NCBI RefSeq assembly: GCF_001467695.1
Contig: NZ_LNYE01000029.1
Location: 183,966 to 247,965 of the forward strand
Reading direction: 5' to 3'
DNA: 64,000 nucleotides
Origin: Legionella gratiana
Lineage (GTDB): Bacteria; Pseudomonadota; Gammaproteobacteria; Legionellales; Legionellaceae
Under the pieces are notes generated by a model. It was not told the origin of the DNA. It was given only the letters and a program-made list of their open reading frames with translations, and searched no databases. Shown here piece after piece: positions 17,163 to 26,174 of the stretch (position 1 is the stretch's first letter; the number at the start of each line of letters is the position of its first letter). The position numbers and the translations under genes were made by a program.

Positions 17163-17747
17163 TTAAATGTACCCACCATGCCAATAAATAGCTCGCTGAG
17201 TAATTACTGCATTGAGTGGAATATCCCAAGGTTCAGGTTCAACATAATCGACCCGTTGAAATTGATATGCTACTCCAAATAAAGGACAATGCTCTTTGCT
17301 TTTAAAAGTACGATCATAATAACCAGCACCCATTCCTATGCGAGTACAGCGTACATCAAACGCAACCACAGGAATTAAGGCCAAATTTAACTCTTCTGGA
17401 GGAATAGCTAAAGTATGAGCTACATCGGGCTCATTAATTCCATAGCGATTTTTTTTAAAAGGAGTATCAGGTGTTGCAGGTAAAAAAGAAAGGGTTAAAT
17501 TATCTTCATTAATGACGGGAAAATAACAGAGCTTACCTTGTGCAGAGGCACTTTTCCATAGTTCATCTAGATCGATTTCTCCGTGAGCCGCAAAATAAAA
17601 TGCAATTCGTTGAGCATGTCGATATGATTCCAAAGACCGAATTCGGGTGCAGACTTGATTTGAAGCTGTAATACGATACGAAGCAGTAAGCTTAGAGCGT
17701 ATTTGCTTCATTGTGTCTCTTAAAGTCTTTTTGACTGAATTTGTCAT
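17163..17747 (-). CDS. ygfA: 5-formyltetrahydrofolate cyclo-ligase
   Basis: ATP-dependent conversion of 5-formyl-THF to 5,10-methenyl-THF, returning the storage form to the folate pool. The 194-aa product has the substrate region FYFAAHGEIDLDEL, the segment IPVVAFDVRCTRIGMGAGYYDRTF with the GxGxGYYDR motif (about residues 139-147), and the basic N-terminal KKTLRDTMKQIRSKL. It has a normal length. In many gammaproteobacteria this gene follows zapA and 6S RNA; neither is recognisable upstream here. Confidence 0.93.
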   Translation of the reverse strand: MTNSVKKTLRDTMKQIRSKLTASYRITASNQVCTRIRSLESYRHAQRIAFYFAAHGEIDLDELWKSASAQGKLCYFPVINEDNLTLSFLPATPDTPFKKNRYGINEPDVAHTLAIPPEELNLALIPVVAFDVRCTRIGMGAGYYDRTFKSKEHCPLFGVAYQFQRVDYVEPEPWDIPLNAVITQRAIYWHGGYI

Positions 17748-18150
17748 ACAAGTTATTCATGTATTTTTAAATTAATGTAAGTTCAACATGAAGGGTAGGG
17801 GAAATACCTTTTATGTTGCGAAACTAACGATATCCCATATAGCTTTCGCTAAGCGAAAGCAGAAATGCGTCGCATGATAAAGAAATCGATTCTAACAGAC
17901 CCTAGTTTAATATAAAAAATCAGGTTATTTTTATAGCAAACTCACCTTAAATTATCGTTTCTTTGTGCCAAAACTTCAAGGTCTTGAAATATTCTTAGAA
18001 ATTTGTCACTCTCAAATATCAAATGATTGCTAAAAAGTTTTTTAAAAGGGCTAGGCAAGAATATAAAAATAGGGTATATAGCCGTCCTAGTTTTTATAAT
18101 CCGACTTTGGATAGAATGTCGGTTGTAGTAAAGTTCATTGAGAGAAAGGT
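17748..18150. other. Intergenic region with palindromes, between divergent ygfA and small acidic gene
   Basis: A 403-nt region without a supported gene. It holds two degenerate GTTCGA-family hairpins (about 17779-17815, with TTCAACATGAAGG and CCTTTTATGTTGCGAA; and about 17913-17960, with GTTTAATATAAAAAAT and ATTTTTATAGCAAAC). It also holds a perfect palindrome GCTTTCGC-TAA-GCGAAAGC (17842-17860) and ATGCG-T-CGCAT (17865-17875). TATAAT at 18095-18100 could be a -10 box for the downstream gene, but no good -35 is at the right distance. I looked for 6S RNA, which often lies here, and could not confirm it. Confidence 0.45.
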
Positions 18151-18345
18151 ATGAGTGATTTGTTTGAAGAAGATGAAGATGATGTTGTGGAAGTTGGCGA
18201 GGACTTCGATTTAGATAATGACTTAGATATAGATGTAGAGGTTACGGAAGCAGCTCCTAGTGGTTTGGATGCGCGCAGACGTTTGGAAAATATGTTAGAT
18301 GAAAAACGTTTACGTGATGAGTTGGATGATTTTGGAGACTATTAA
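18151..18345 (+). CDS. Small acidic protein (PA3496-like)
   Basis: A 64-aa product with a very acidic N-terminal half (runs of D and E, residues 4-35) and a helical C-terminal motif LDARRRLENMLDEKRLRDEL ending in DDFGDY. That motif resembles the PA3496 family of small putative envelope-integrity proteins (from memory, not searched). No signal peptide. The ribosome site AGAAAGG lies before the ATG. The function is unknown. The extreme charge, probably near 25 acidic residues, would make it migrate anomalously on gels. Confidence 0.7.
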   Translation: MSDLFEEDEDDVVEVGEDFDLDNDLDIDVEVTEAAPSGLDARRRLENMLDEKRLRDELDDFGDY

Positions 18346-18402
18346 TTCAATCGATGACAATAAATAGTCAATGTAACAGATAAATTCTTTTTAAGTACGT
18401 TA

Positions 18403-19224
18403 ATGATACGAACACGGGTACTCTCAGACGGTGGGGAAAACAACCTTGCATTTCCTATAAATGATCGCATCTTTTTGGGAGAAGGCTTATTTGAAACTCT
18501 TAAAGTAGAGAGTGGCAAGCCCTGCCATGCTTATTTGCACTGGCAGCGGTTGAGCGAGTCTGCTCAAAAGTTGGGGATTCCGTTTGATCTCACTTCTGAA
18601 CACTGGTTGGAGCATCTGCTTCATAAAATTAAAAGTGATAATTTATATCATGGCGGTATAAAAGCGATTTTAAGCGGGGGGTCGGCGCCTCGAGGGCTAG
18701 CGGTACGGGGGCAGATGAGTCAATTGGTCCTACAAACTTTCAATTATACTATGGAAACTCATCCGCTGCGATTAGTGAGTGTTCCTTGGTTACGGGATGC
18801 TGCAAATCCTGTATTCCAAGTGAAATCCGTCAATTATTTAGAAGCGATACTTGCTCGTCGTCAGGCAATTGCATTAGGTGCAGATGATGCTTTATTTTTT
18901 AATTTACAACATCATGCCACTGAAACTACATGCGCTAATTTATTTATGATTCAAAAACAATGCTTGTTGACGCCTCCTATAACAGATGGCGTGCTTCCTG
19001 GTATTACTCGCGCACGAATTTTCAAACTCGCCAAGCAGCTCAATATAAGTTGTATTGAAGCTTCTTTGACAAAATCAATGTTAAAAGATGCTGATGCGGT
19101 TTTTTTGGCTAATTCTTTACAGGGAATTCGTTCCGTTTGTTCTTTGGATGATATGATTTTTGCAACAGCTCATCCCTTGCTTGATCAATTAACCTCTTCT
19201 TTGAATGTTGGAAGTACAACTTAG
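18403..19224 (+). CDS. pabC: Class IV PLP aminotransferase, probable aminodeoxychorismate lyase
   Basis: PLP enzyme of fold type IV. The best fit is 4-amino-4-deoxychorismate lyase, which makes p-aminobenzoate for folate. The 273-aa product shows the family pattern DRIFLGEGLFETLKV (about residues 21-35), the PLP lysine region VKSVNYLEAILARRQA (about 144-160), and ATETTCANLFM followed by GVLPGITRARI (about 174-205). Branched-chain or D-amino-acid transaminases share these motifs, so the substrate is not certain. No pabA or pabB lies nearby. It follows the small acidic gene by 57 nt on the same strand. Confidence 0.72.
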   Translation: MIRTRVLSDGGENNLAFPINDRIFLGEGLFETLKVESGKPCHAYLHWQRLSESAQKLGIPFDLTSEHWLEHLLHKIKSDNLYHGGIKAILSGGSAPRGLAVRGQMSQLVLQTFNYTMETHPLRLVSVPWLRDAANPVFQVKSVNYLEAILARRQAIALGADDALFFNLQHHATETTCANLFMIQKQCLLTPPITDGVLPGITRARIFKLAKQLNISCIEASLTKSMLKDADAVFLANSLQGIRSVCSLDDMIFATAHPLLDQLTSSLNVGSTT

Positions 19225-19235
19225 AGTTTAAAAAA

Positions 19236-19290
19236 ATCCAGCAGGTTCAGTGCTTTTAGCTCACACAGTAGGAGCCAACTGTTTTTTTAG
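19236..19290. repeat. Second copy (inverted) of the 8434-8517 structured element
   Basis: Between the PabC-like and Aas-like genes the strand GGTTCAGTGCTTTTAGC, then CACAGTAGGAGCCAACTG, is close to the reverse complement of 8446-8483. The match covers about 45 nt, with substitutions mainly in the stems. The stem is weaker in this copy. Two copies in 64 kb in unrelated gaps mark it as a dispersed element rather than a leader of one gene. Confidence 0.6.
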
Positions 19291-19341
19291 GATAATTGAT
19301 TGGGGATAATCCAAAGCGAATTTTTACATGAGAAATAAAAC

Positions 19342-21507
19342 ATGGAATATGTTACGTGGAAGGAAAGGCAACGACAGCGAGTTCGTAATTGGGTAAGAGC
19401 AATTTTGGTCTGTTGGTTTAAAGTAGAATTGCATGGAAATTATCAACCTGAACCTAACTCGGTGATTATTGCCAATAGAACCTCAAAAATTGATTTACTT
19501 TTACTTGCTGCTTTTTTACCGGAACCTTTAACTGTTGCTTTATCGCCAGCTACTCTAAGTAAATTTTGGTGGAAAATGATGCATCTATTTGCAGACGTCA
19601 TTGCAATTGATGCAACAAATGCTTTTGCCGCTAGAGCTTTAATAAGAGCGATACGAGAAGGGAAGCGTTGTGTTATTTTCCCACAGGGAATTGACGCGGA
19701 CGAAGAGAGTTTAAAGGTTTTTGATAGCCCAGGCTTGGTGTTGCAAAAAGCAGGTTCATCGGTTATTCCAATTCGCATTGATGGAGCTCAATACAGTATT
19801 TTTTCTATGAGTAAGGATAAACATCTTATACGTTTGTTCCCTAAAATTGTTTTGCATGTATTGCCTTCTTTATCCTACATGGAAGACGAAAATAAGCCTA
19901 TTGATAGAGATACAATGAGTATTCGTTTATTTCGTTTAATTAGTGAGCTTACTTTTGCAAATAGTTTTCAGCCCATGCCTTTATTTAAAGCATTCATTCA
20001 TGGCGCAGCATTAGGCACCAAGAATGGAGCAAAAATTGAAGACGCTACTCGTACCCCTATAACTTTTAATCAATTTCTGACTCGTTGTTTTATTCTGGGT
20101 AAACAGATTAAAAATCAGACACAGGAAGGCGAATATGTGGGGATAATGTTGCCCACAACAATTGCAGGTATGGTAACTTTTTTTGCGCTGCATGCATATC
20201 GACGTATTCCTGCCATGCTTAACTTTAGTTTGGGTTTTTATAATTTATTGTCTACCTGTAAGGTTGCGCAAATAAAAACGATCTATACGGCAAGACAATT
20301 CGTTGCTACAGCAAAATTAGAGGATTTAGTAAACAATTTACAGAAAGAGGGAGTAATTATTTATTTTTTAGAGGATTTTAAATCTTCCATTAGATTAGGG
20401 CATAAGCTTGCTGGGTTGCTTAAGGGGAAATTTCCTTCCTGGGCTTATCAATTAGCTGGTAAGCCTGTTTCACCAGAGGAGCCTGGTGTTATCTTATTTA
20501 CTTCGGGTTCAGAAGGAGTTTCTAAAGGAGTGGTTTTAACCCATGCAAACTTATTGGCTAATTGCTGTCAGTTAACATCACGTGTCGATTTTTCGTATCG
20601 AGATAAATTTTTCGATGCCTTACCTATTTTTCATTGTTTTGGTCTAACTACTGGCGCTATTCTTCCATTAATACAAGGAATCAGTTGTTTTTTTTATCCA
20701 TCACCATTGCATTATAAAATAATTCCAGGATTAGTTTATCAAACTGGAGCTACCATTATGTTGAGTACGGATACTTTTTTAACAGGTTATGCTCGAGTAG
20801 CAGAACAACATGATTTTAGTAGTGTGCGTTATATTTTTGCTGGAGCTGAGAAAGTTAAACCAGAAACAATGCGATATTGGACAGATACTTTTGGAGTGAA
20901 AATTTATGAAGGGTATGGTGCAACGGAAGCTGCCCCAGTGATTTCTATGAATTGCCCTTTAGCTTCGATGCAGGGCAGTGTCGGGATGTTACTTCCATCT
21001 ATGGAAAGTCAAATCAAGTCAGTAGATGGAATTGCTAAAGGAGGACAGTTAATAGTACGCGGTCCTAATATTATGATGGGTTACCTATCCACAGAGGAAC
21101 CAGGAGTAATTCTTATGTCAGAAAATGGCTGGCATGATACTGGCGATATCGTAACTATAAATGAAGAAAAGTTTATTACTATAGCTGGAAGAGCGAAACG
21201 TTTTGCTAAAATTGCTGGTGAAATGGTTTCCCTTACTGCAGTAGAAAGTGTTGCTGCATCAATTTGGCCTGAGTTATTGCATGCTGCGGTAAGGAAAAAG
21301 TGTCAACGAAAAGGGGAGCAGATTTTATTATTTAGTGAAGCAGAGAATGCAGATAAAGCCAGCTTCATCAAAAAAATTAAAGAGTTAAGCTATTCTGAAT
21401 TGTTAATTCCCCAACAGATTTTTCCAGGAAGCAAGATTCCCGTTTTGCCTTCAGGAAAAATAGATTACATAACAATCGAAAAAAAGTTGGAAGAAGAAGT
21501 CGTTTAA
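19342..21507 (+). CDS. aas: Aas-type acyl-ACP synthetase / lysophospholipid acyltransferase fusion
   Basis: Counterpart of E. coli Aas, which charges ACP with fatty acid and reacylates lysophosphatidylethanolamine at the inner membrane. The 721-aa protein is collinear with Aas (719 aa). The N-terminal PlsC-like domain spans about residues 15-190. The AMP-forming synthetase spans about 220-715, with LFTSGSEGVSKG (P-loop), YEGYGATEAAP, DTGDI and GRAKRFAKIAGEMVSL. Odd point: the acyltransferase HX4D motif reads NRTSKID, so the catalytic His is Arg at residue 46, and FPEG reads FPQG at 113-116. The synthetase half looks intact. The acyltransferase half may be inactive or altered. The lysophospholipid transporter gene lplT, often adjacent, is absent. 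Confidence 0.88.
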   Translation: MEYVTWKERQRQRVRNWVRAILVCWFKVELHGNYQPEPNSVIIANRTSKIDLLLLAAFLPEPLTVALSPATLSKFWWKMMHLFADVIAIDATNAFAARALIRAIREGKRCVIFPQGIDADEESLKVFDSPGLVLQKAGSSVIPIRIDGAQYSIFSMSKDKHLIRLFPKIVLHVLPSLSYMEDENKPIDRDTMSIRLFRLISELTFANSFQPMPLFKAFIHGAALGTKNGAKIEDATRTPITFNQFLTRCFILGKQIKNQTQEGEYVGIMLPTTIAGMVTFFALHAYRRIPAMLNFSLGFYNLLSTCKVAQIKTIYTARQFVATAKLEDLVNNLQKEGVIIYFLEDFKSSIRLGHKLAGLLKGKFPSWAYQLAGKPVSPEEPGVILFTSGSEGVSKGVVLTHANLLANCCQLTSRVDFSYRDKFFDALPIFHCFGLTTGAILPLIQGISCFFYPSPLHYKIIPGLVYQTGATIMLSTDTFLTGYARVAEQHDFSSVRYIFAGAEKVKPETMRYWTDTFGVKIYEGYGATEAAPVISMNCPLASMQGSVGMLLPSMESQIKSVDGIAKGGQLIVRGPNIMMGYLSTEEPGVILMSENGWHDTGDIVTINEEKFITIAGRAKRFAKIAGEMVSLTAVESVAASIWPELLHAAVRKKCQRKGEQILLFSEAENADKASFIKKIKELSYSELLIPQQIFPGSKIPVLPSGKIDYITIEKKLEEEVV

Positions 21508-21552
21508 AAGGCACATAAACTTGCTAGAAACCTCTACCACAGAATACCTGAA

Positions 21553-21771
21553 ATAGACCCCCTGCTTTCGCCAGAGGGTGATCGTTCTCTCAAACGTCAA
21601 TAGACCCCCTGCTTTCGCAGAGGGTGACGTTCTCTCAAACGTCAATAGACCCCCTGCTTTCGCAGAGGGTGACGTTCTCTCAAATGTCAATAGACCCCCT
21701 GCTTTCGCAGAGGGTGACGTTTTCTCAAGCGTCAATAAACCTTTTTGCTTCGCGGATGGGCTAAAAAATAA
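21553..21771. repeat. 45-bp tandem hairpin repeat (VNTR-like)
   Basis: Three exact-length 45-bp units (21596-21640, 21641-21685, 21686-21730) follow a 47-bp variant first unit with two single-base insertions (from 21553), and a degenerate fifth unit runs from 21731. Each unit contains CCCCCTGC-TTTC-GCAGAGGG, a stem-loop, then TGACGTTCTCTCAAA and GTCAATAGA. Units differ by only a few bases. Because 45 is divisible by three, spurious frames stay open on both strands (15-residue repeats with NRPPAFAEG). It lies between convergent aas and phaC, where transcription ends. A relative of the tail and stem occurs at 45990-46041. Confidence 0.9.
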
Positions 21772-21835
21772 CGAACTTGCTGTTCCCTGATTGCCCCTGC
21801 TCTATTCAACAGTGAAATTTAATTTGAGCGGTACC

Positions 21836-23578
21836 TTATTTTTTCAAAACATAGCTTCCTGGTGCATCAATTAATGGTGTTAATGGTAATTGTTCAAAAT
21901 TTGGAGCGGATATGAGTTTTCCCGAATGTGATTTTAACCATTGTAACCATTCTGGCCACCAAGAACCTGAGTGTTCTGTTGCATGCTCCAACCATTTTTC
22001 TGCTTTGGCAGGAGCATTATTGTTTACTTTATAGCCGTATTTTTGGGCCTCAGGAGCATTAACAATTCCTGCAATATGTCCTGAACCTCCTAGAACAAAA
22101 CGTTTGGGCCCTTTTATCAGTTGAAAACCTATATAGGTAGTTTTCCATGGTGCTATATGATCTTTTTCTGTTGAGAGAAAAAAGGTTGGAATATCAATTA
22201 GGGTAACATCAATTGGCGTATGGTTAAGATGAATTTTACCTGGTTTTGACAAATTATTATGTAAGTACATCCATCTTAAGTATTGTGAATGCATCGTTGC
22301 CGGCATATTTGTACAGTCTGAATTCCAATATAATATATCGAAAGGAACTGGATTTTTGCCACGTAAATAATTTTTAATAAAAAAGGACCAAATTAAATCA
22401 TTCGCACGAAGTGAATTAAAGCTTGATGCCATAAATTTTCCAGCAAGATAGCCCTTAGATTTCATCTCGTCTTCCAGTTTTGTAATTTGTTGCTCATCGA
22501 TAAATACGGAAATGTCACCTGGATCACTGAAATCAATCATTGATGCTAAAAAAGTTGCACTATGAATAGAGTTATCTTGATGTGCTTTATTATAAGCAAG
22601 AAGCATAGAAAGAAGTGTTCCACCAATACAAAAACCCATAGCATTAACTTGAGTTACATTGAGCTGTTTTTGAATGATATTAATCGCTGTTATTGGACCT
22701 TCGTTTAAATAATCGTACAAGCTTTTATGAGCAAAACTAGAGTCCGGATTAACCCAAGAAATCATAAATACGGTAATTCCTTGTTTTACTAACCACCGAA
22801 CGAGAGAATTATGGGGACTTAAATCAAGGATATAATATTTGTTAATCCAGGGAGGAATTATGAGAAGAGGTATTGATTTGACTTTAGCTGATTGCGGTGT
22901 GTATTGAATCAGTTCCATCATACTGCTACGAAAAATTACTTTTCCTGGAGTTGTCGCTATATTTTCACCAAGTTTAAAAGCTTCCATATCGGTCATTTTA
23001 ATCATTAACCGGGAAGAGCCTACTTCTAGATCTGAAAGTAAGTTATGTAATCCGCGCAATAAATTTTTACCACGGCTTTTTAGTGTTTCATCCATAATTT
23101 GGGGGTTTGTGTGGAGAAAATTCGAAGGAGACAAAGCATCCAAATATTGTTTGGTAAAAAATTGGAGGCGTTTTGCTGTATTTTTATCAGGATATTCTAC
23201 TTGTGCAAATAAATTATTCATGTGTTGGCTGGCTAGGAGATAATGCTGGATCATCATGTTAAAAAATGGATTATTTACCCAGTCTTCTTCTCTGAAACGG
23301 GGATCATTGATAGGCATAGGTTTGCCTTCTAGCCAATGCTCTAATTGAATTTGTGCCAAATTGAAAGCATCTTGCCAATACGCAAGTTGCATTTCCCAGA
23401 GTTTTTCTGGATTTTTTAAAAAAATGGTCATTACACTTTGAAAGTGTTCTGTTAATTCAATGTATTGATTGATGATAATAGAGAGTTGCAAGGGAGTTTT
23501 TTGTATGTCTGAAATAATTTGTAAACTTTTTTCAGCTATTGCTTTAAGTAATTCACTAAGTTCCGTGTCGTGGATCAT
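21836..23578 (-). CDS. phaC: Poly(3-hydroxyalkanoate) synthase PhaC, class I-like
   Basis: Polymerises hydroxyacyl-CoA into PHA storage granules, a carbon reserve important in Legionella. The 580-aa product has the lipase-like box GFCIGGTLL with the catalytic Cys (about residue 318), Asp in STEKDHIAPW (about 473), and His in GGSGHIAGIVN (about 503). The N-terminal domain with HFQSVMTIFLKNPEKLWE is the PhaC_N region. Class I length. No phaA, phaB or phasin gene is adjacent. It is convergent with aas across the tandem repeat and separated from purH by 88 nt. Confidence 0.94.
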   Translation of the reverse strand: MIHDTELSELLKAIAEKSLQIISDIQKTPLQLSIIINQYIELTEHFQSVMTIFLKNPEKLWEMQLAYWQDAFNLAQIQLEHWLEGKPMPINDPRFREEDWVNNPFFNMMIQHYLLASQHMNNLFAQVEYPDKNTAKRLQFFTKQYLDALSPSNFLHTNPQIMDETLKSRGKNLLRGLHNLLSDLEVGSSRLMIKMTDMEAFKLGENIATTPGKVIFRSSMMELIQYTPQSAKVKSIPLLIIPPWINKYYILDLSPHNSLVRWLVKQGITVFMISWVNPDSSFAHKSLYDYLNEGPITAINIIQKQLNVTQVNAMGFCIGGTLLSMLLAYNKAHQDNSIHSATFLASMIDFSDPGDISVFIDEQQITKLEDEMKSKGYLAGKFMASSFNSLRANDLIWSFFIKNYLRGKNPVPFDILYWNSDCTNMPATMHSQYLRWMYLHNNLSKPGKIHLNHTPIDVTLIDIPTFFLSTEKDHIAPWKTTYIGFQLIKGPKRFVLGGSGHIAGIVNAPEAQKYGYKVNNNAPAKAEKWLEHATEHSGSWWPEWLQWLKSHSGKLISAPNFEQLPLTPLIDAPGSYVLKK

Positions 23579-23666
23579 CCTAACTCCTGAGGAGAAAAAT
23601 TTTTATGTATTATTTTGGTTAGTTTATTCTTATTGATCAAGAGATAAAATGCATTATCCACTTGTA

Positions 23667-25256
23667 TTAATGTTTAAAATGACGAACTCCAGTGAATACC
23701 ATAATGACTCCATGTTCTTCAGCACAAGCAATCACTTGTGTATCTCTGATTGAACCACCTGGTTGAATAATAGCAGAGATGCCTGCCTTGGCAGCGATTT
23801 CAACTGTATCAGGAAAAGGAATGAATGCATCAGAGGCCATTACTGCGTCATGAGTATCAAATCCCATTTGAGTTGCTTGCCAAAGGCCAATTCGAGCACT
23901 CATGATTCGACTCGTTTGACCACCTCCTAAGCCTATAGTTGCAGCGTCTTTGGCATAGACAATCGCATTGGATTTCACATGCTTTGCTGCAAGCCATGCA
24001 AACATTAAATCATTCAGTTGTTGTTCAGATGGTTTTTTTTGTGTCACAGTTTTTAATTTATAACTTCCTAGAACAAGAGAGTCATGTTCTTGTACTAGTA
24101 AACCGCCGTCTACTTTCCTCATATTTAAACTAAAGGTGTTATTCGGTTGCCAAATTCCTGTTACTAGGACGCGAATATTTTCTTTGTGAGCAAGAATTTT
24201 TTTTGCTTCATCACTGATATCTGGGGCAATAATTACTTCTACAAATTGTTTTTCCAGGATGGCTTTTGCTGTGTCACCATCTAATGTTTGGTTAAACGCA
24301 ATAATGCCACCATAAGCTGAGCTTGGATCACATTGATACGCTTTAAGATATGCATTATGAATCGTATCACTTAAGGCAATTCCACAAGGGTTGGCATGTT
24401 TTATAATGGCACAAACTGGTTTATCATAGACAAATGATTTAACGCAATCTAAAGCAGCATCGGCATCCAAAATATTATTGTAGGACAGTTGCTTGCCTTG
24501 AATTAATTGAGCTGTTCCCAGAGATCCAGATGTAGCATTTTTATCCCCATAAAAAACAGCGCGTTGATGCGGATTTTCACCATATCGTAGATCAGTAATT
24601 TTATTGAATTGACAAGTAAGCACTTCAGGAAAGCCGGAGGGGGTATATTGTTCATCTAAAGTTGTTAGATAATTAGCTATTGCTGCATCATAAGCTGCTG
24701 TATGTGCAAAAGCTTTTTTAGCTAAGGTAAATCCCCAATCCGCAGGTGCCTTCTTAGCGTCTATGTATTCAATAAGCTCATCATAATCTTCTGGTTTTAC
24801 TACGACAAAAGTGTGCGCATGATTTTTTGCCGCAGAGCGAATCATAGCTGGGCCACCTATATCAATATTTTCTATTGCCGCATTAAAATTACAATCAGGA
24901 CGACTAATAGTTTGTTCAAATGGATATAAATTAATAACAAGTAAATCAATAGATTTAATGGAGTGTTCTTTTAATGTTTTCTCATCTTTATTTTTGCGTG
25001 CCAACAAACCTGCATGAATTGCGGGATGTAACGTTTTGACTCGACCGTCAAGCATTTCTGGGAAGCCTGTACATTCACTGACATCAGTAACTGGCAATTT
25101 GTTCTCTTTGAGTAAGAGAGAAGTATTACCTGTTGCTATAAGTTCTACTCCATGTTGGTGAAGGATTTTGCCAAGCTCAACTATGCCTCTTTTGTCGGAA
25201 ACACTAAGCAACGCTCTTTTAGGTTTAAAAGTAGAAAATTTGTGTTCTGTGATCAT
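23667..25256 (-). CDS. purH: Bifunctional AICAR transformylase / IMP cyclohydrolase
   Basis: Performs the last two steps of IMP synthesis. The 529-aa product has the N-terminal IMP cyclohydrolase (MGS-like) domain, with RALLSVSDKRGIVELG and TGFPEMLDGRVKTLHP (about residues 60-75). The C-terminal AICAR transformylase domain carries the catalytic KHANPCG (about 265-271) and SDAFIPFPD (about 453-461). It has a normal length. It is the last gene of the minus-strand run aroQ-accB-accC-prmA-purH, 43 nt after prmA. Confidence 0.98.
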   Translation of the reverse strand: MITEHKFSTFKPKRALLSVSDKRGIVELGKILHQHGVELIATGNTSLLLKENKLPVTDVSECTGFPEMLDGRVKTLHPAIHAGLLARKNKDEKTLKEHSIKSIDLLVINLYPFEQTISRPDCNFNAAIENIDIGGPAMIRSAAKNHAHTFVVVKPEDYDELIEYIDAKKAPADWGFTLAKKAFAHTAAYDAAIANYLTTLDEQYTPSGFPEVLTCQFNKITDLRYGENPHQRAVFYGDKNATSGSLGTAQLIQGKQLSYNNILDADAALDCVKSFVYDKPVCAIIKHANPCGIALSDTIHNAYLKAYQCDPSSAYGGIIAFNQTLDGDTAKAILEKQFVEVIIAPDISDEAKKILAHKENIRVLVTGIWQPNNTFSLNMRKVDGGLLVQEHDSLVLGSYKLKTVTQKKPSEQQLNDLMFAWLAAKHVKSNAIVYAKDAATIGLGGGQTSRIMSARIGLWQATQMGFDTHDAVMASDAFIPFPDTVEIAAKAGISAIIQPGGSIRDTQVIACAEEHGVIMVFTGVRHFKH

Positions 25257-25299
25257 TGGTAGCTACCTTTTTACTTGTCGGATCTGCGTTAAAATCATA

Positions 25300-26169
25300 T
25301 TATTTTCGTACAAAAACTAATAATGACCATCCATTAAGTTTTTCTTGATATAGAAGAGTAAACATTGAATCATAGGCCTTTATGATTTCAAATGCTTGCT
25401 CTTCGAGTATTCCTGATACAACAAGCATCCCTTCCGTCTTTAAAAGACGATGAAAACGTTCCTTCAAATTGAGTAAAGGTGCTAGTAAGATATTGGCCAT
25501 AATTAAATCAACTGGATGGTGTAATGCATCAGGCAAATTCACTGATAATGGATGCTTCTCTAATTGATTTGTTAATGCATTATTGTAGGTGGCTTGCAAC
25601 GCTTGCGGGTCAATATCAACTGCATATACTTCATTTGCTCCTAATTTTAATGCAGCCAAAGAAAGAATTCCTGAACCACAGCCATAATCAATAATGGATT
25701 TGTTGCTTAAATGAGCTTGCTCAAGCCAGGTTAAACATAACGCTGTGGTAGGGTGGGTTCCTGTACCAAACGCTAAACCTGGATCGAGCATTAAATTAAC
25801 TGCATCAGGTTCTGGTGGAGTGGACCAGGTAGGGCAGATCCATAAGCGTTGTCCAAAACGCTGTGGTTTAAAATCATCCATCCATGCTCTTTCCCAATCT
25901 CTATCCTCCAAAACTTCTAAAGTACATGCTAACGTAGGATAAATCTGGGTCAACTGATCACGAGTATGTTGAGCCTGAAATGCTTCTGCATATAGGGCAT
26001 GAATAATGACTTCGGGCCATAAAGGTGTAGTTCCTGGTTCAGGCTCAAGAACAGGATTGTCATTTTTATCAGTAAGCATAATGGATAGTGCGCCAAAATC
26101 TTCTAACCGATTACTCAATTGTTCAATCTCTTGGCTGGGACAATGTTCTATTTTTAATTGAAACCACAT
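25300..26169 (-). CDS. prmA: Ribosomal protein L11 methyltransferase
   Basis: SAM-dependent enzyme that trimethylates L11. The 289-aa product has the N-terminal L11-binding domain (MWFQLKIEH onward) and the class I methyltransferase fold with LDPGLAFGTGTHPTTALCL (about residues 129-147), IDYGCGSGILSLAALKLGA (about 158-176) and the NPPF-like MANILLAPL (about 221-229). It starts 5 nt after accC, so translational coupling is likely. The accB-accC-prmA order is common in gammaproteobacteria. Confidence 0.97.
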   Translation of the reverse strand: MWFQLKIEHCPSQEIEQLSNRLEDFGALSIMLTDKNDNPVLEPEPGTTPLWPEVIIHALYAEAFQAQHTRDQLTQIYPTLACTLEVLEDRDWERAWMDDFKPQRFGQRLWICPTWSTPPEPDAVNLMLDPGLAFGTGTHPTTALCLTWLEQAHLSNKSIIDYGCGSGILSLAALKLGANEVYAVDIDPQALQATYNNALTNQLEKHPLSVNLPDALHHPVDLIMANILLAPLLNLKERFHRLLKTEGMLVVSGILEEQAFEIIKAYDSMFTLLYQEKLNGWSLLVFVRK

Positions 26170-26174
26170 AGTAA

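Noticed and set aside
17748..17990. Possible 6S RNA gene upstream of ygfA
   Set aside because: This is the usual place in gammaproteobacteria, but I could not find the long closing stems and central bubble; the palindromes there belong to repeat families.
21451..21790. Open frames on both strands across the tandem repeat, encoding 15-residue repeats with NRPPAFAEG
   Set aside because: They stay open only because the 45-bp unit is divisible by three and lacks stops; there is no ribosome site and no non-repeat domain. Treated as repeat DNA.
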